NCBI GenBank assembly: GCA_963971305.1
Contig: OZ020303.1
Coordinates: 41,652,106-41,716,105, forward strand
From: Arcuatula senhousia
Lineage: Eukaryota > Mollusca > Bivalvia > Mytilida > Mytilidae
Length of the DNA stretch: 64,000 nt
Direction: 5' to 3'
The notes beneath the pieces are model-generated. The model did not search any database and was not told the DNA's origin. It saw only the letters and a program-made list of their open reading frames with translations. The position numbers and the translations under genes were made by a program. Positions within the stretch are counted from its first letter, which is position 1. Each line of letters starts with the position of its first letter. Of the stretch, positions 1-11,574 are shown one piece after another.

Positions 1-2
1 CC

Positions 3-420
3 TATTCCCTCTTTTCAGTTAACATAGGTTATCTCCCATATGCATGAGTTATCTTACTTTACAGCAGGTATGAAATTTATTTTCTCTGGATTTATTGTTG
101 AAATCCTCTGATAAATTTGAGGGGTTCAGAAAGAAAAGGGATTTCCCAACATTTTGAGATAGTTATGTAACTTTTTAAAACATTTCCTTTTACAAAAATA
201 CTTATTAAATAATCTGCAATAAAAATGTAAACTTTAAAAGATTTTATATAGTAAAAGTTCTTGTAAAATTTAGGGAAATCCCTAATTTCTTTCAGATCTC
301 TCTAGATTTTTCTTTGATTTTCCATGAAAAGAACAGAGGGGCTAAGAAATTACACCTCCTGCAAAGTTAGATAACTCCTGCTTATGGGAGATAACCTATG
401 TTGACTGAAAAGAGGGAATA
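3..420. mobile_element. TA-flanked MITE with about 55-bp inverted ends
   Basis: The two ends are imperfect inverted copies over about 55 bp. The left begins TTCCCTCTTTTCAGTTAACA and the right is its reverse complement ending GGGAA. Each end abuts a TA (3-4 and 419-420), as expected for a Tc1/mariner-type target duplication. The inner arms also pair partly around two copies of a GGGATTTCCC-like motif. No ORF is present, so it is non-autonomous. Confidence 0.75.
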
Positions 421-520
421 CTATTTCTTTTATACATTCTGTTTAAAATTCATGGTTCCCTGACACCCTACTGGGATTACATTGCATGGTTCGTTTGAAG
501 TGATATTATGATAATTAGTC

Positions 521-705
521 CTTCCGTGCAAACCATCGCACCACAGGGGCTTACTTATCGTTTTCTTTGTATAAGACTTTATTCCCTTCTACAAACCACT
601 GGCACAACAGGGGTTCACCTGCCGTTTCCTGTGTATGTTTAGTACCCACGTGCAAACTATCAGCACCACAGGGGTTTAATATTGTTTCCTGTGTATTAGA
701 AGTTG
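521..705. repeat. minisatellite, three about 61-bp copies
   Basis: Three diverged copies of a unit containing GCAAACCAT..CACCACAGGGG and TTTCCTGTGTAT start near 521, 584 and 645. The reading frame over this stretch is not credible as a gene because it only follows the repeat. Confidence 0.7.
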
Positions 706-1593
706 ACATTTACCTGATTGGAATGGGCTCTAGAACACTTTCTTTTAACGAAAATCAACCCCTTTGGTCCGCCAGTGTCGTTTGAACATTGAAGTGCGAA
801 AATGTTAATAAAATACCCTTTCTAATTAAAAACATATAAAAACAATAAACTGTAGGAATTTTTTTTTGTCTTGCAAATAATTATGTAGTTAATTAATTGT
901 TTTTCCAACACTTCAAAAGCGAAAAAAAGTGGGAACTAAAACTCTTTAAACACATTTTTAATTTGGGTACTAGTATTACACAAACCATGCACGATGTAGC
1001 ACCACGCTTTGGCTGATTGTAAGAGAAAGGTAGTCAATGGAGAGGACAGGTGATATTGACACCTGCTGATTAATTATACCGTATACTGATTAAGAAATTA
1101 TTAAAAGATGTGCCGGTCGAATTTCTTAAAATCGAGCTGTGGTGGGTGTGTCTTAAGCGGGTTGAGTGCTGCAATGAAGTCTTTGATTGGAGGAGCACCT
1201 TAATTGATCTATGATATCTGTCAATTATACCTGTAATTAACCAACGGGGCGTGGCAGATCGTCCATGGTTAATGATCGTAAAGGTTAATGATTTTAATTG
1301 ACACCTGTGTATTATCAAAGAACTGAATTTATTGTCTTAAATATTTGAAAAAAGATTGAAAAATAGGGCTACCGTGTCAATAAATATTTCAGATTATTTA
1401 CTATTTGGAATTATAATTAATTATTTTAAAACGATTTAAGATTTAAGTAAACTATTATCTAGCTATTTCGATAAAAAAAACCGCGGGATTAAAAAAAATA
1501 TCAATGCCAAATTATTCATATTTCAAATCATTATTTAGATCGACAACATTGGTCTTATGTTACAAATATCGTCAATTGGTTAATGTATTTATC
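706..1593. other. AT-rich non-coding stretch
   Basis: No gene seen. It holds short dyads such as CAGGTG..CACCTG near 1049-1066 and the repeated word TTGACACCTG at both ends of a 250-bp block (about 1050-1310), possibly an old MITE too decayed to delimit. Confidence 0.4.
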
Positions 1594-1621
1594 ATTGGAG
1601 ATGTGACGTCACATCTCCAAT
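1594..1621. repeat. perfect 28-bp palindrome centred on TGACGTCA
   Basis: The sequence is exactly self-complementary from 1594 to 1621, centre between 1607 and 1608. Its core TGACGTCA (1604-1611) is the full CRE/ATF palindrome. No gene starts nearby, so a regulatory role is only a possibility. Confidence 0.7.
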
Positions 1622-1907
1622 TGAGCTATCCCATAATTCATCATTGTTCATAGCATGGACGCGCCCATATGGTCTTGTGTATTGGAATAAAATTACGAAT
1701 ATCTTTCTTAATATATCGTTTTCAATGCCCAAACCCGGCGTGATGCCTACTCTCATTATAATAAATCAAATAAACTAATAACTCAAAAATCGCGAACTTA
1801 CACTTTAATGCTTTTATTTTTGAACAAGACCTCTAAAGACATAGAAATTATATTTTTTTGCATTTTTTTCAAGCGTATTGAAATTCACACTTTATGAAGA
1901 AAATAGT

Positions 1908-2605
1908 CACTATGAACCAAAAAAATTACTGTCTATACCAGACACAGTCCTTTTTTTACTGCCTTACACTGCTATTTACTGTGAAACTACTGCCAAACAA
2001 CAGTGAATTACCATTATCACCCTATACAATCTAGGACAGTTTGTGACAGTGATTACCATCCGCCTATAATTCACTGTCCTGCATTGGCCTGCACTGTCCG
2101 ACATTGGTACAGTTTCTCATAGATCATGACAGACTTTACCTGGATTGTTAATCACTGTCATAGATTGTTACAATTTTGGGCAGTAGTTAACAATTTTACC
2201 TGTATTGTTTATTACTGTCCTGATCCGTAACAATTTTACACAGCAGTCGACAATTTTTCTTGACCTATGATGCACTGTCCACCATTGCCATAGTAAAAGG
2301 CAGTTCTTGACAAGATATCCACTAACTGTTATGCACTGTTGTGAATTGCTGCAGGAAATAATAGGTCATGACAGATTTATATTTTCTGTCTTAAACTGTC
2401 ATGAACTTAAGCAGGAAATAATAGATTGTAACAGTTTATAATGTTTAATTATTTACTGTCCTTCATTTTGTTAGTTTTTGGCGGCGACAAGAATATTTAT
2501 ATTAATAATAACCTAGCCTGATACAACGCATGCTCGAAGTTCTATGTGTTTTATTTGCACATATTTTTGCATCAGAATCGGAATCAAAACCACAAGTTTA
2601 TAAGT
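1908..2605 (+). repeat. left terminal inverted repeat of the CACTA element
   Basis: The first about 700 bp pair with 11575-12319 in inverse orientation, from the terminal CACTA to the block around CATCAGAATCGGAATC (inner boundary about 2605). ACTGTC or its complement recurs at roughly 20-40-bp intervals through 1930-2470. Confidence 0.85.
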
Positions 2606-2832
2606 AACCCGGAAATACTCCTATATTTAAAAAAAAACTAAAGGAACTCCTCTAACACAACTATATAGAGCACACATGTAACCTCTTATCTTTATGCCAA
2701 ACATCATATTAACGTTTACAGCTGACAAAAAAGATCATCTATTTCAAGGTGGTGTCCATATACCATATATGAATTAAATTTCTATACAAATGTGTACATC
2801 ACCCATGAAAGAATTTCGACACATTTGATTAG

Positions 2833-3109
2833 GCACCGACCATTTGATTTTCGGGGAGGAGGGCTGGCATTAAAAAAAAATATATTCTGGCTCTGATTTT
2901 TGGCCTATAAATAGTCTGGCCAGCTTATAGGGCGAAAAAAATAAACTGGCCCTCATTTTGCGCATTAGAAATAAAGAGATTTTTTTAACAAAATTTTCTA
3001 GCGTTGAGTGTATGGGAAAAAATAAGCTGGCCCGCGCAGCGGTCGAAAAAGACTATCGGCTCGGGTGATAATCCCAGCCCCCCCCCCCAGAAAATTAAAT
3101 GGTCGTTGC
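2833..3109. mobile_element. 277-bp MITE with ATTAG duplication
   Basis: The ends GCACCGACCATTTGATTTTC and its inverted partner (GAAAATTAAATGGTCGTTGC at 3090-3109) are flanked by ATTAG on both sides (2828-2832 and 3110-3114). The inside is a run of CTGGCC/GGCCAG words and an 11-C homopolymer. It is nested in the CACTA element. Confidence 0.65.
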
Positions 3110-3249
3110 ATTAGTTTACCAACCAGCAACCACGTAAACACACTACTTAGTGCTACAGTTTCACCAATATAAGACTTGTAAGAGACGCTTGTACCAGAAA
3201 GTAGAAAAAGACAACGGATGCTAAGTGATGGCATTCCAGTAAACAGAAC

Positions 3250-3417
3250 AGACGGACGTTTATATTTTCTAACGCTTTCTACTGAGCGATTGTCGGTTCT
3301 TGACCAGATATCTTGCTCTGGTACTCCTGCTTGATAGAGGACAGTGGCCCCGGGACAGTTGCACGCGTTCTTTTGCCAGAGAAATTTGTAAAATAACCTT
3401 CCAATCCGGCTTTTCAC
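3250..3417 (-). pseudogene. tyrosine recombinase C-terminal fragment (Crypton/DIRS type)
   Basis: The minus-strand frame contains ATVLYQAGVPEQDIWSRT followed by NRSVESVRKYKRPS. This matches the C-terminal catalytic box of eukaryotic tyrosine recombinases (Cryptons, DIRS-group elements and the KIAA1958-like proteins derived from them), where the family shows GVPE..I..RTGHRS...VRKY(E/K)R. The catalytic His of the HxxR box is lost here (GHRS became DNRS). The upstream catalytic part is absent and the frame runs on into the MITE at 2833-3109, so this is a dead fragment rather than a gene. The nucleophilic Tyr may be the one in RKYKR. Confidence 0.65.
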
Positions 3418-3717
3418 ACTGAACTTAATTTATCGAGTGAAGACGGGTTTGAAACAATTTTTTTTGCTTTTTGCACTAGGTCTTATGTAGAATTAATCGC
3501 CATTCATTTAAAAAATTAGAAAAAAAAAATTTTGTGGTAGTCATCATATTGAACAAGACCTCATTTTGACAATAATGCTGAATGTTTACGCTTGAGACCA
3601 CACAAAATAACCAAATTTAACAATAAGTTGAAATAACCAAATAAAACACTATGATTTTAATAAAATCAACACGTCAACAAATTTTCAAGCAATAAAATGG
3701 ATAATTCGTGAGGCCGA

Positions 3718-3890
3718 TTTGTTTTTCTCGGAAAAACGATGGCGGACCTCAAAGAAAGCACCTAGATTTTCAGAAAATGTTTTTTTTCTCGGAAAAGCGA
3801 TAGCGGACCTCGAAGAAAGCATCTAGATTTTCAGAAAATGCATTCTTGTTAAAGCGATAGCGGACCTCGACGAAAGCACCTAGATTCGGA
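3718..3890. repeat. minisatellite, three about 60-bp copies
   Basis: Copies share AGCGATAGCGGACCTCGA, GAAAGCACCTAGATTTTC and a T-rich spacer. GCGGACCTC recurs at 3742, 3803 and 3860. Confidence 0.75.
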
Positions 3891-4779
3891 AAAACACTTT
3901 GCCTATCATGTGCTGGCCTATCAATCATAAAAAATGAGATTTAAGATACATGTCGCGACCAAACCTACATTCATGATATGTTTTCGCTACGTTTCCTTGA
4001 AAAAGCAGTTCTATATTTTGCTCTTTCTTTTTATTCAAATTTATTAATCATGGCTCATTTGAAGGACTTTTATGTTAAAATATGATTCATGGTTTAGAAA
4101 TTTAAAAAAAAACCCTACAAATGCAGGGAGTGACAAATAAATCTCACCTTTGATCTGAGGCTAGATCACCCTTTAAATAATATGAATTTTCCGTTTTGAT
4201 CCTTTGCAGTATAAATCTGGGGTGGTGTTCCCGATGCTTTCCTAAGAAAAACTATAAAAAAGATTCTTAGACAGACTTACGGAAACATCTAGGAATGACT
4301 TAAGAATTACTTAGGGGTGTTTTCGAAGTATTCCTAGTAACTTCTTAACTCAGGCAATCCTAACTATAATTGACCGCCCGATTTCATGTCGGGCGGCGTG
4401 CAGGCGGGGAAATATTTTTCGCAACAGTTTTCTCAGCAACTACTGATATTTGGTATACAGCATCAAGGTGGGGTCCCATAACGGGGATACGATTTCAGGT
4501 CTGTCGCTCACCTACTTCCTGTTTAACGAAATCCGGCCATTTTTTACTTTGACAGATTTTTTTTTATAAAACGGCAGCTGGTATAAAGGCACGACTATGC
4601 ATTTCAATAAATAATCAATTAATATAATATATTATTACTTGAATTAGTTTTTGTTAAGAAATTAAAACTGTGCACATATGAAGAGTGAGTTGGTGTTTAC
4701 CCCCTTGCAACGCAATATAGGTTATTTAAAAGCGATGAACATGAAAAAGATGATAAAATGAACACGAAATGATGATGAG
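3891..4779. other. non-coding stretch inside the CACTA element
   Basis: No gene. It includes a GC-richer block at 4370-4530 (GGGCGGCGTGCAGGCGGGG) that has the look of a dispersed repeat but no second copy in this window, and a CTTAAG/CCTAGG-rich dyad block at 4230-4360. Confidence 0.35.
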
Positions 4780-5070
4780 AAAGGGGGATATCAAATTTTG
4801 AAGACCACAAGAAAATGGGAAAGGTGGGTGGAAAAATTTACCCTATGTGATGCTCTTCTTGGTGGCCAACAAAGGGGTCTTTTACGTGCAAGAAGCGTGA
4901 CACTCTCAACAAACGTTGGCTCACTATGGTCAGCGGTCAGGATTTCCGTATATAGGTCATCCTATTCACCCACCAAGGGTACACACTTTGTCGCACTGGC
5001 AGAATCAGAATCTCAAGACCTTTAGTCGCCTCTTACGGCAAACTAGACTCTGCTGCGGGCCAATTCAGCT
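4780..5070 (+). repeat. dispersed repeat, copy 1 (pairs with 54660-55010)
   Basis: Shares ordered blocks with 54660-55010: TTTTACGTGCA..AAGCGTG.CACT, CTACGGTCAG.GGTCAGG, and AGTCG.CTCTTA.G.CAA.CTAG.CTCTGC. The two copies are strongly diverged. The 75-codon frame inside is not conserved between them, so it is not a gene. Confidence 0.6.
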
Positions 5071-6919
5071 ACTGGACCCGAACATATGAAGAACAGAAGA
5101 TAAATTTTCCGACCATGCACATAGATATACTTCTATTTTAAAAAACATTTTTAATGTAATTTGATTTTATAATATAAATCCTTCAAAATCTTTTCCTGCC
5201 AAAATATTGGTGTTTCTTGCATAGGTATGACTAGATTCGTTTTTAAGAATTAATAATTAAAATCATTAATAGGGTAGAAATACAAACATATGGAACGTCA
5301 GGTGTCTTAAAGTTAGGAGAAAAATTACGGAGTATCCCAAATTGAGAGACCTTCGAAAACATGACTCAACTTAAGTCTTAAGACGGACTTGGGTAAGGTC
5401 ATACAATGTTTAATGAAAAATATCTGATAAATGATTATGATATTGTTCAATGATACAAATAAAGGCTAGATAAAGAATTAGAATTAAAATTTATAACTAA
5501 AATAGTAAATTTGGAATGACAGAATAAAAAGGATTATATATTATATGTACATGCACCAGTATTAGTTTGTTTATTTATTACGAGTTTTTTAATTCAGAAT
5601 TATAAAAATGATTTGCGTCCTTGGGTGCATTTAAGTAAGTATCAGAATACACGTACGGCTTGTTGATTTTGGTAGTTACAATAAACATGTCAAAACTTCT
5701 TGCACAATAAACATTTAAACTCATTATACCAATTCAAAGGAATATTTCACAGATATACAATGTACCACCAGTTTTATAGATATTTATCCCTTTTATACAA
5801 ATTCATTTTAACCACAGGACTATTTTTACAACTAAAGGACCTTAATTTAAAAAAAAAGTTTTTTAACTTATTCAAACATTAGATTAATCAAACGCTCAAG
5901 ACTGCGCGCACGTATACTAAATGAAATTAAATAAACCATTATTTTTCATTCACTGGTTTGATAAATAATAAACATTCACATATTTCAGTTTTTGTTTTTT
6001 GTTTATGTTTTATCTAATTTTATTTTGTATGTGCGACATACAATTTTAAAATATGCAATTCGTATTCACAATTTGCCTCCATGTAACCCTAACTGTACAT
6101 GCATTCGATAACTTTGAGTATTCAAACCGTTTGATTTAAATAGATATATGAATGGGTTTATTTTTTCAGCAGGCCTACATATGAATGGGGTGGGTATAAA
6201 ATTACTAAGAGTAACATCCCCCCTGTGATTTGTAAATACTTTTAACAATGTTGAATGTAGCTTTACCCTAAAAAATCCTTGTAAACGATAATAAATCAAA
6301 ATTTACCCGGACAAAAAATCTAAATAACCAATGCTTGTCAAAATATAAGTAACAATTCAAAGCACAAATCTTCTATTTCTTCCACGATTCAAGTTGAAGT
6401 GGACTTTTTTATCATTGTTTCCCCTTACATATAGGATCAATTAATAACTTGTTTAATGCATTACGTATTCATAAAATAAATATTTATTTTACTAACTATT
6501 TAAATGATTTTTTTTAATATGGGGAAAAAACTTTTTAGATTTTTTTGTAAATAACAAAAATTGCAATTCTATGAACACATTGCCACCTTATACTTTTCAT
6601 GTTTATTTTTGAATCTGGTTCAGGCCGGTCCTTTGATCTGCAATACACATTCAATAACACTAGAATATATATCGATAGCTGGAAAGGTAAGATGTACTTT
6701 AAAATGTCGAACGTGCTGCATTCACAGACTACAAAGAAGATAGTCCAAAATAATACACCTGATCATGACTTGTAGAAAAGAACAATAGGTCTAAGCGGTA
6801 AACAGCAGTCTAATATATCCTAGTATTTGTCTAGCTATTATTTCTTATTATCCGCTTCTTGTCAAAATCATATGCTTTACCGCTGGTAAACTAAAGACGT
6901 ACATTTCATTAAACAAATT
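5071..6919. other. AT-rich non-coding stretch
   Basis: I see no exon, RNA gene or bounded element here; long A and T tracts dominate. Confidence 0.4.
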
Positions 6920-6924
6920 GATGG

Positions 6925-8459
6925 CAGTGTTCTAGCTAGGATTTGAAAAGGGCAGGGTGCTAGGGATAAAAAGGGCACTTTACTGCGCGAAACCGGGTCA
7001 AAAAAAGGGCACCTTCAGGACTCAAGCTACTTAAGAAAAATAGGGAGAAGTGACTTCTCTTTCAGATAAGTATTAGGGAGAAGTGGGGAGGGACAGGGAG
7101 AAGTGAAGTTAAAGCAGGGATAAGTGGGAATTAAACTTTATATATACACGGGGTGTATGTATTAATGATATTATACTATAATAGTATATATAGCATGGTC
7201 TTATTTAGACCATGGGCCAATTGCATAACCGCGAGCAGTGCCAAATGGCCTCGTTGAAGGCTGCTGGCGATTGTCCATTGAGGTTTTTCTAAATTGCCGT
7301 TTAATTGTGGGCTGTGTCGCGTACACTTATTCCACATCTCTTTATTTTCTATTGTTATACACTATATATTCTTTAGTTCATTTTAAGAAAACTTGTGGTT
7401 ATATCATTTGTAACTGATATTTACTTATGATATTTTTGCATGCTGGTGACCATGAACCATTTTCTTGCAACAGCACAGAGAGTCACAAGGTTTATATTCA
7501 ATATTTGTCTTGTTTTCTGACAGATTTCTATTTAAACTGAATTTTGTATTCATAGTGGATCTTTTATCATATGGACCTGTTTTGCACAACTAAGATGCTA
7601 AGCTTAGTCCTCTGTCAACAATGTTCAATTTTTTTTCAAAGGTGCAAACAAATAATATCATTTCTAATTGAAAGAATTTTTTCTCATTGGTTTATTGATG
7701 AATCATCTAAATAACGAAGTATGGTTTTAAAAGAAAAGTTTCAAAAATAAACATTTTTTTTGGAATGCAAAATTAAACAAACATAATATAAACTTGTTTT
7801 AGATTTAAACAATAAATTTGATAGAAAATGTGGGTATAAATGGTTGTATGTCTTAAATTTACAATAAAATATTTTTTTAAAGGGAGATAATTTTAAACTT
7901 TACTCATTCATTCACAAATTGACAAAAATATCGATCTCATTTCATTTTTCTTTGTCTTTAAATAAACAGTCTTTTCCAAAATCAAAATAGTCATAGTCTA
8001 AACTGATAGAATAGTACAATATCTAGTAATTTCCACAGGGATTTTCAATGGGATTAAGTAGTTAACAGAAAATTGATTGCCGACGGCAAAATCCTTTGAA
8101 GTTCCGATTTTCACACCTTGTATTGGCACAGCTTGGGGGCTAATTTTGACAAGTTTATGACCTACTTTGTTAATTATCCAAGCTAATCCCTTAAATAAAC
8201 ATTAAGGTAATCAAGGAATCTGTGGAAGTGGCAATTTTAACATAGGAAATATGAAAAATACAGAGGATTGCTCGGGCGACTTACGCGAGATCGTAGGGCG
8301 ACTTGACTTCACGGGCATGATATTCAACAAAAGGGCAGGGCGTCGTAAAAAAAGGGCAGGGCGCCGTAAAAAAGGGCACATTGGTCAGCAAAAAGGCAAG
8401 GGCGTCATTGAATCAAGGGCGGGCGCTGCGCCCGATGTATGTGCCTACCGAAAACACTG
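6925..8459. mobile_element. 1.5-kb hAT-like non-autonomous element
   Basis: Ends are CAGTGTTCTAGCTAGG on the left and CCTACCGAAAACACTG on the right, flanked by GATGG on both sides (6920-6924 and 8460-8464). CAGTG termini fit the hAT superfamily; a 5-bp duplication fits the hAT5-type group rather than the usual 8 bp. Subterminal blocks are AAAAGGGCAGG repeats on both sides, and a GGGAGAAGTG cluster lies at 7038-7130. There is no transposase frame. A short hairpin CATGGTCT..AGACCATG is at 7193-7213. The element is nested in the CACTA transposon. Confidence 0.65.
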
Positions 8460-8464
8460 GATGG

Positions 8465-9884
8465 TGTATTATAGCCGGTAACCCTTTTTCCCCAGAAATA
8501 GTTTTAAGGTGACACATTTTGCGGCGTTTCTTTCAATTCTATGCTGAATGGACCCAATGTTGCATTTGCATTTGCCCCTTTGTCACTACAAAATAAACAG
8601 ATTTTTTATCAACATAACACATTTATTAAATTAAACAACATCCATTATAATGTTTCATAATCTTGATTTACCATGAAAGCCTCAGTAGTCGGGATACAGA
8701 TGGTTTCTCACCACCTGTCTTTGCGGGGAAGTTTTTTTTTTTTCGCAGAAGCCCTCACCCGCTCCCCCCGGGAAATCTCAGCAGAGACATCTGCCGTCCG
8801 CCGTCTGTTTATCTAAAATTGTTTGAAAATTAAGAGTTATTACTTGTAAATTCTTGGAAATTCTTGTATAGAAAAGTAATGAATTTTGAAGATCATTAAA
8901 GATAAGTTTGTTAGACTAAACAACAAGAACACTCATAGAACGATTAACTATTGGTAGCGTCCTGATTTTATGCCTTGAGTAACATCACTGATATTTTCAA
9001 AACAGGAAGTAGATGTGCGACAGGGATTTATTAATCATTGCAACATACACGCTTTAAATGATAATGTATTATTTAGGTCATTGATGAAGCATAATGCAAC
9101 ACGTATCTGTTTTTCGCAACATGTACAAAATATGGAGCCCAGAAAAATAAAAAGGTTTATTAACCGTGTGTGCGCTACAATGTGTAACATTTATTAACAC
9201 CTCCTTATAGACCTATATCACACAATTAATTTTCATAAAACTTGCAATAATGAAGTGCATATGGAGGGGTCTGAGAGTAAAAAAAAAGACTTTTAAAAAG
9301 AATATTAAGTAATAAGACAAGTGTGTGCTCACCTCTCTCGAGAAATAATAATTTTGATTAGCTTTTGTCTACTTAGATTTGGTATGATTAGATTGGAAGG
9401 GGTCTCATAGTAGAACACGAAGATAGGTCGATCTTTCATGACAAGTTCTTAGTCAATCCATATAAAATAATGTGATGTTTGATTGTATTAAGTGTTTCTA
9501 CCACTTTTTAAATTATTGTTATACAAAACGGAACGAATAAGAAGTATGTGTACATGCATAAAATACTTTCATTTCTTGTCATTGCATGCATTTTCCTGCG
9601 TTAAATGTTTAAAGTAAAACACATGATTTTCTAAAACTGTGAACTCTCTCCTCTGAGTGTAAACTGCCTCAGGTAAGCGTTTGGATAATTAACCTGCTAC
9701 CTAGACAGACATGCAGGTATTAAGTAATATACATGTCGTTCACAATAAACATCCTGTCTACTAGCTGCCTGGTCACACACAGCAGGATACCCATCAAGAC
9801 ATTTTCACGGCAGTATTGCGTAACTTGTTAATTTACAAATGCGTCTAAATAATGTTTAAATAATGTAGACCGGGCTCAGGGGCG
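8465..9884. other. non-coding stretch
   Basis: No gene seen. A GC-rich patch at 8700-8810 with runs of T and C stands out from AT-rich surroundings but I cannot assign it. Confidence 0.35.
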
Positions 9885-10115
9885 GACCATTTAACTTCAT
9901 TTAAAAAAAGGGGGGTTATTTTATGTTTTGGTCGGAAAAAATATTTATTTCTAACGAGACAAAATAGTTTATTATTTATTCTTTACTAGCATAATTTTAT
10001 ATTGCAGAAATAACTTCTGCTGCCAAAAAATTTTTTCAAGATAAATTTATTTCCTAGAAATAAATAAGTATACAAAGCGGAAAATATAGAGATCCGCTGG
10101 AAAAATGGTAAAAGC
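9885..10115. repeat. decayed relative of the 2833-3109 MITE family
   Basis: Begins GCGGACCATTTAACTTC followed by a G run, like the MITE terminus GACCATTTGATTTTCGGGG, then a A/T-rich body with repeated GGAAAAAATATTTATTTC-like words. The far end is not clear. Confidence 0.4.
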
Positions 10116-10238
10116 ATAAAAGGCGTATACATGTACAAGTGTGGTAAGGATGTATTTTAACTATTGAGTAAGTCTTGGGAATTACAGACCCGTTTTAATT
10201 TTTACCTTTAGAACCATAGACTTGTAATTTTACAATTA

Positions 10239-10819
10239 TATCCCCTTCACATATACGATATTCTCTTACGAGTTGGTACGATTTTCAAAATTTATAGTCT
10301 TACGAGTTCTTGTGAAAGTTTCTTCCAACCTTTTACGATCTCTTTCCGAGTTGTCACGATTTCGTCAGCTGTGCGGAAATTTTTCGCACTCCCGTCCAGA
10401 CACGATACGAATTTTATTTTCTGGGTGTTTACGAGCATGTTACGGTGCCTTTACGAGTGAATTTTGATATTGGAAATGATATCGTAACTCACTCGCAAAC
10501 TACTCGTAAAATAATTCCTTTGTGAGGTCTTCCCGAGCTAGTTTCGAGTAAAGGCGAGTCATTTACGATCTATACGAGTTCTTTTCGATGTGTTAACGAG
10601 TTTAATTATGACATTGTTGTTTTTCAACTCAAAAAGTTGTTACGAGGATTTTTGACATTTCAAAAATCCTCGTAAAACTTTCACGAGTTCTTACGATTTC
10701 ACACGAGCTAACGAGACCTGTTTATGAGTAACAAAGAGTGATTTACGAATCTTTGCGATCGTATACGAGTTGAAAACTCGAAGAACTCGTAAGGATATCT
10801 CGTAAATGTGAAGGGGATA
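10239..10819. mobile_element. 581-bp MITE packed with ACGAGT motifs
   Basis: Terminal inverted repeat TATCCCCTTCACATATACGA against TCGTAAATGTGAAGGGGATA, flanked by TTA on both sides (10236-10238 and 10820-10822). TTA would fit a PIF/Harbinger duplication; reading the flank as TA would fit Tc1/mariner. The inside carries more than twenty ACGAGT/ACTCGT-like words and a perfect inner hairpin ACGAGGATTTTTG..CAAAAATCCTCGT near 10641-10674. The 64-codon frame follows the repeats and is not a gene. Confidence 0.75.
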
Positions 10820-10822
10820 TTA

Positions 10823-11574
10823 GAAACAAAGGCTATAAATAAAACTACTTAGTATTTATCATATTGAAAGATACATTTAACACGGAAAAGAAGTTTTTGC
10901 ATTGCTTTAATAGTTATGTATGTTGGCTAGAGCTATATTTTTACGCTTGTGCGTCCGTGCATCCAATCATCGGTGTATCTGTAACACTTTGGTGATCTTG
11001 AATACTACATAGTGGATGATCATTGATGATATTTCAATACTAGATTTGATTTGAATAGAAACTCATCATCCACATGAAAATAGGTCACTGCATCCTATAT
11101 TTTACACATGAACGACTATGGGTTATTTCTTTGTTTACTTAATGTTCGATGCATGTTTGGAGACATTAATATTTAAACACTATAGTATGTACTGCTACCG
11201 CCCAAGTATATTTAGGTCACTTAGAACTTCATGTTTGAGGGGGGGGGGTGGCGATATTTCAAGTACGGGCGGTTCACCCATCTCTCATAAACACATTTTC
11301 CTTCTAGTTTCTTTGATTATTTGTAGTGGGGTTTTTTCTTCTCTAGTTATTATTACTGACATGAAACTTATAAAAATAATTATTTCCGAGTTTTAAAATT
11401 GACATTGAAAACATAAGTGTAAGAAAGGCATATTATATCTTATGGATGACGATGTTTGAACAAAAAATTAATTAATCTTAATTTTGAACAACAATTATCA
11501 GCGATTTTAAGAGCTTGTGTCAGAAAAAAATTTTTAAAAAGAAGATTTTTCCAGATGGCTTAACGAATGCATGT
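10823..11574. other. AT-rich non-coding stretch inside the CACTA element
   Basis: No gene recognised. It contains one 9-G run (about 11239-11247) and otherwise unstructured AT-rich sequence up to the right terminal repeat. Confidence 0.35.

Noticed and set aside
2998..3417. 139-codon minus frame as a gene
   Set aside because: Only about 56 codons resemble a tyrosine recombinase C-terminus; the rest reads through a MITE and a C/G homopolymer, and the catalytic His is lost.
4370..4552. 60-codon frame in a GC-rich patch
   Set aside because: No domain, no splice context, and the composition suggests a dispersed repeat fragment.
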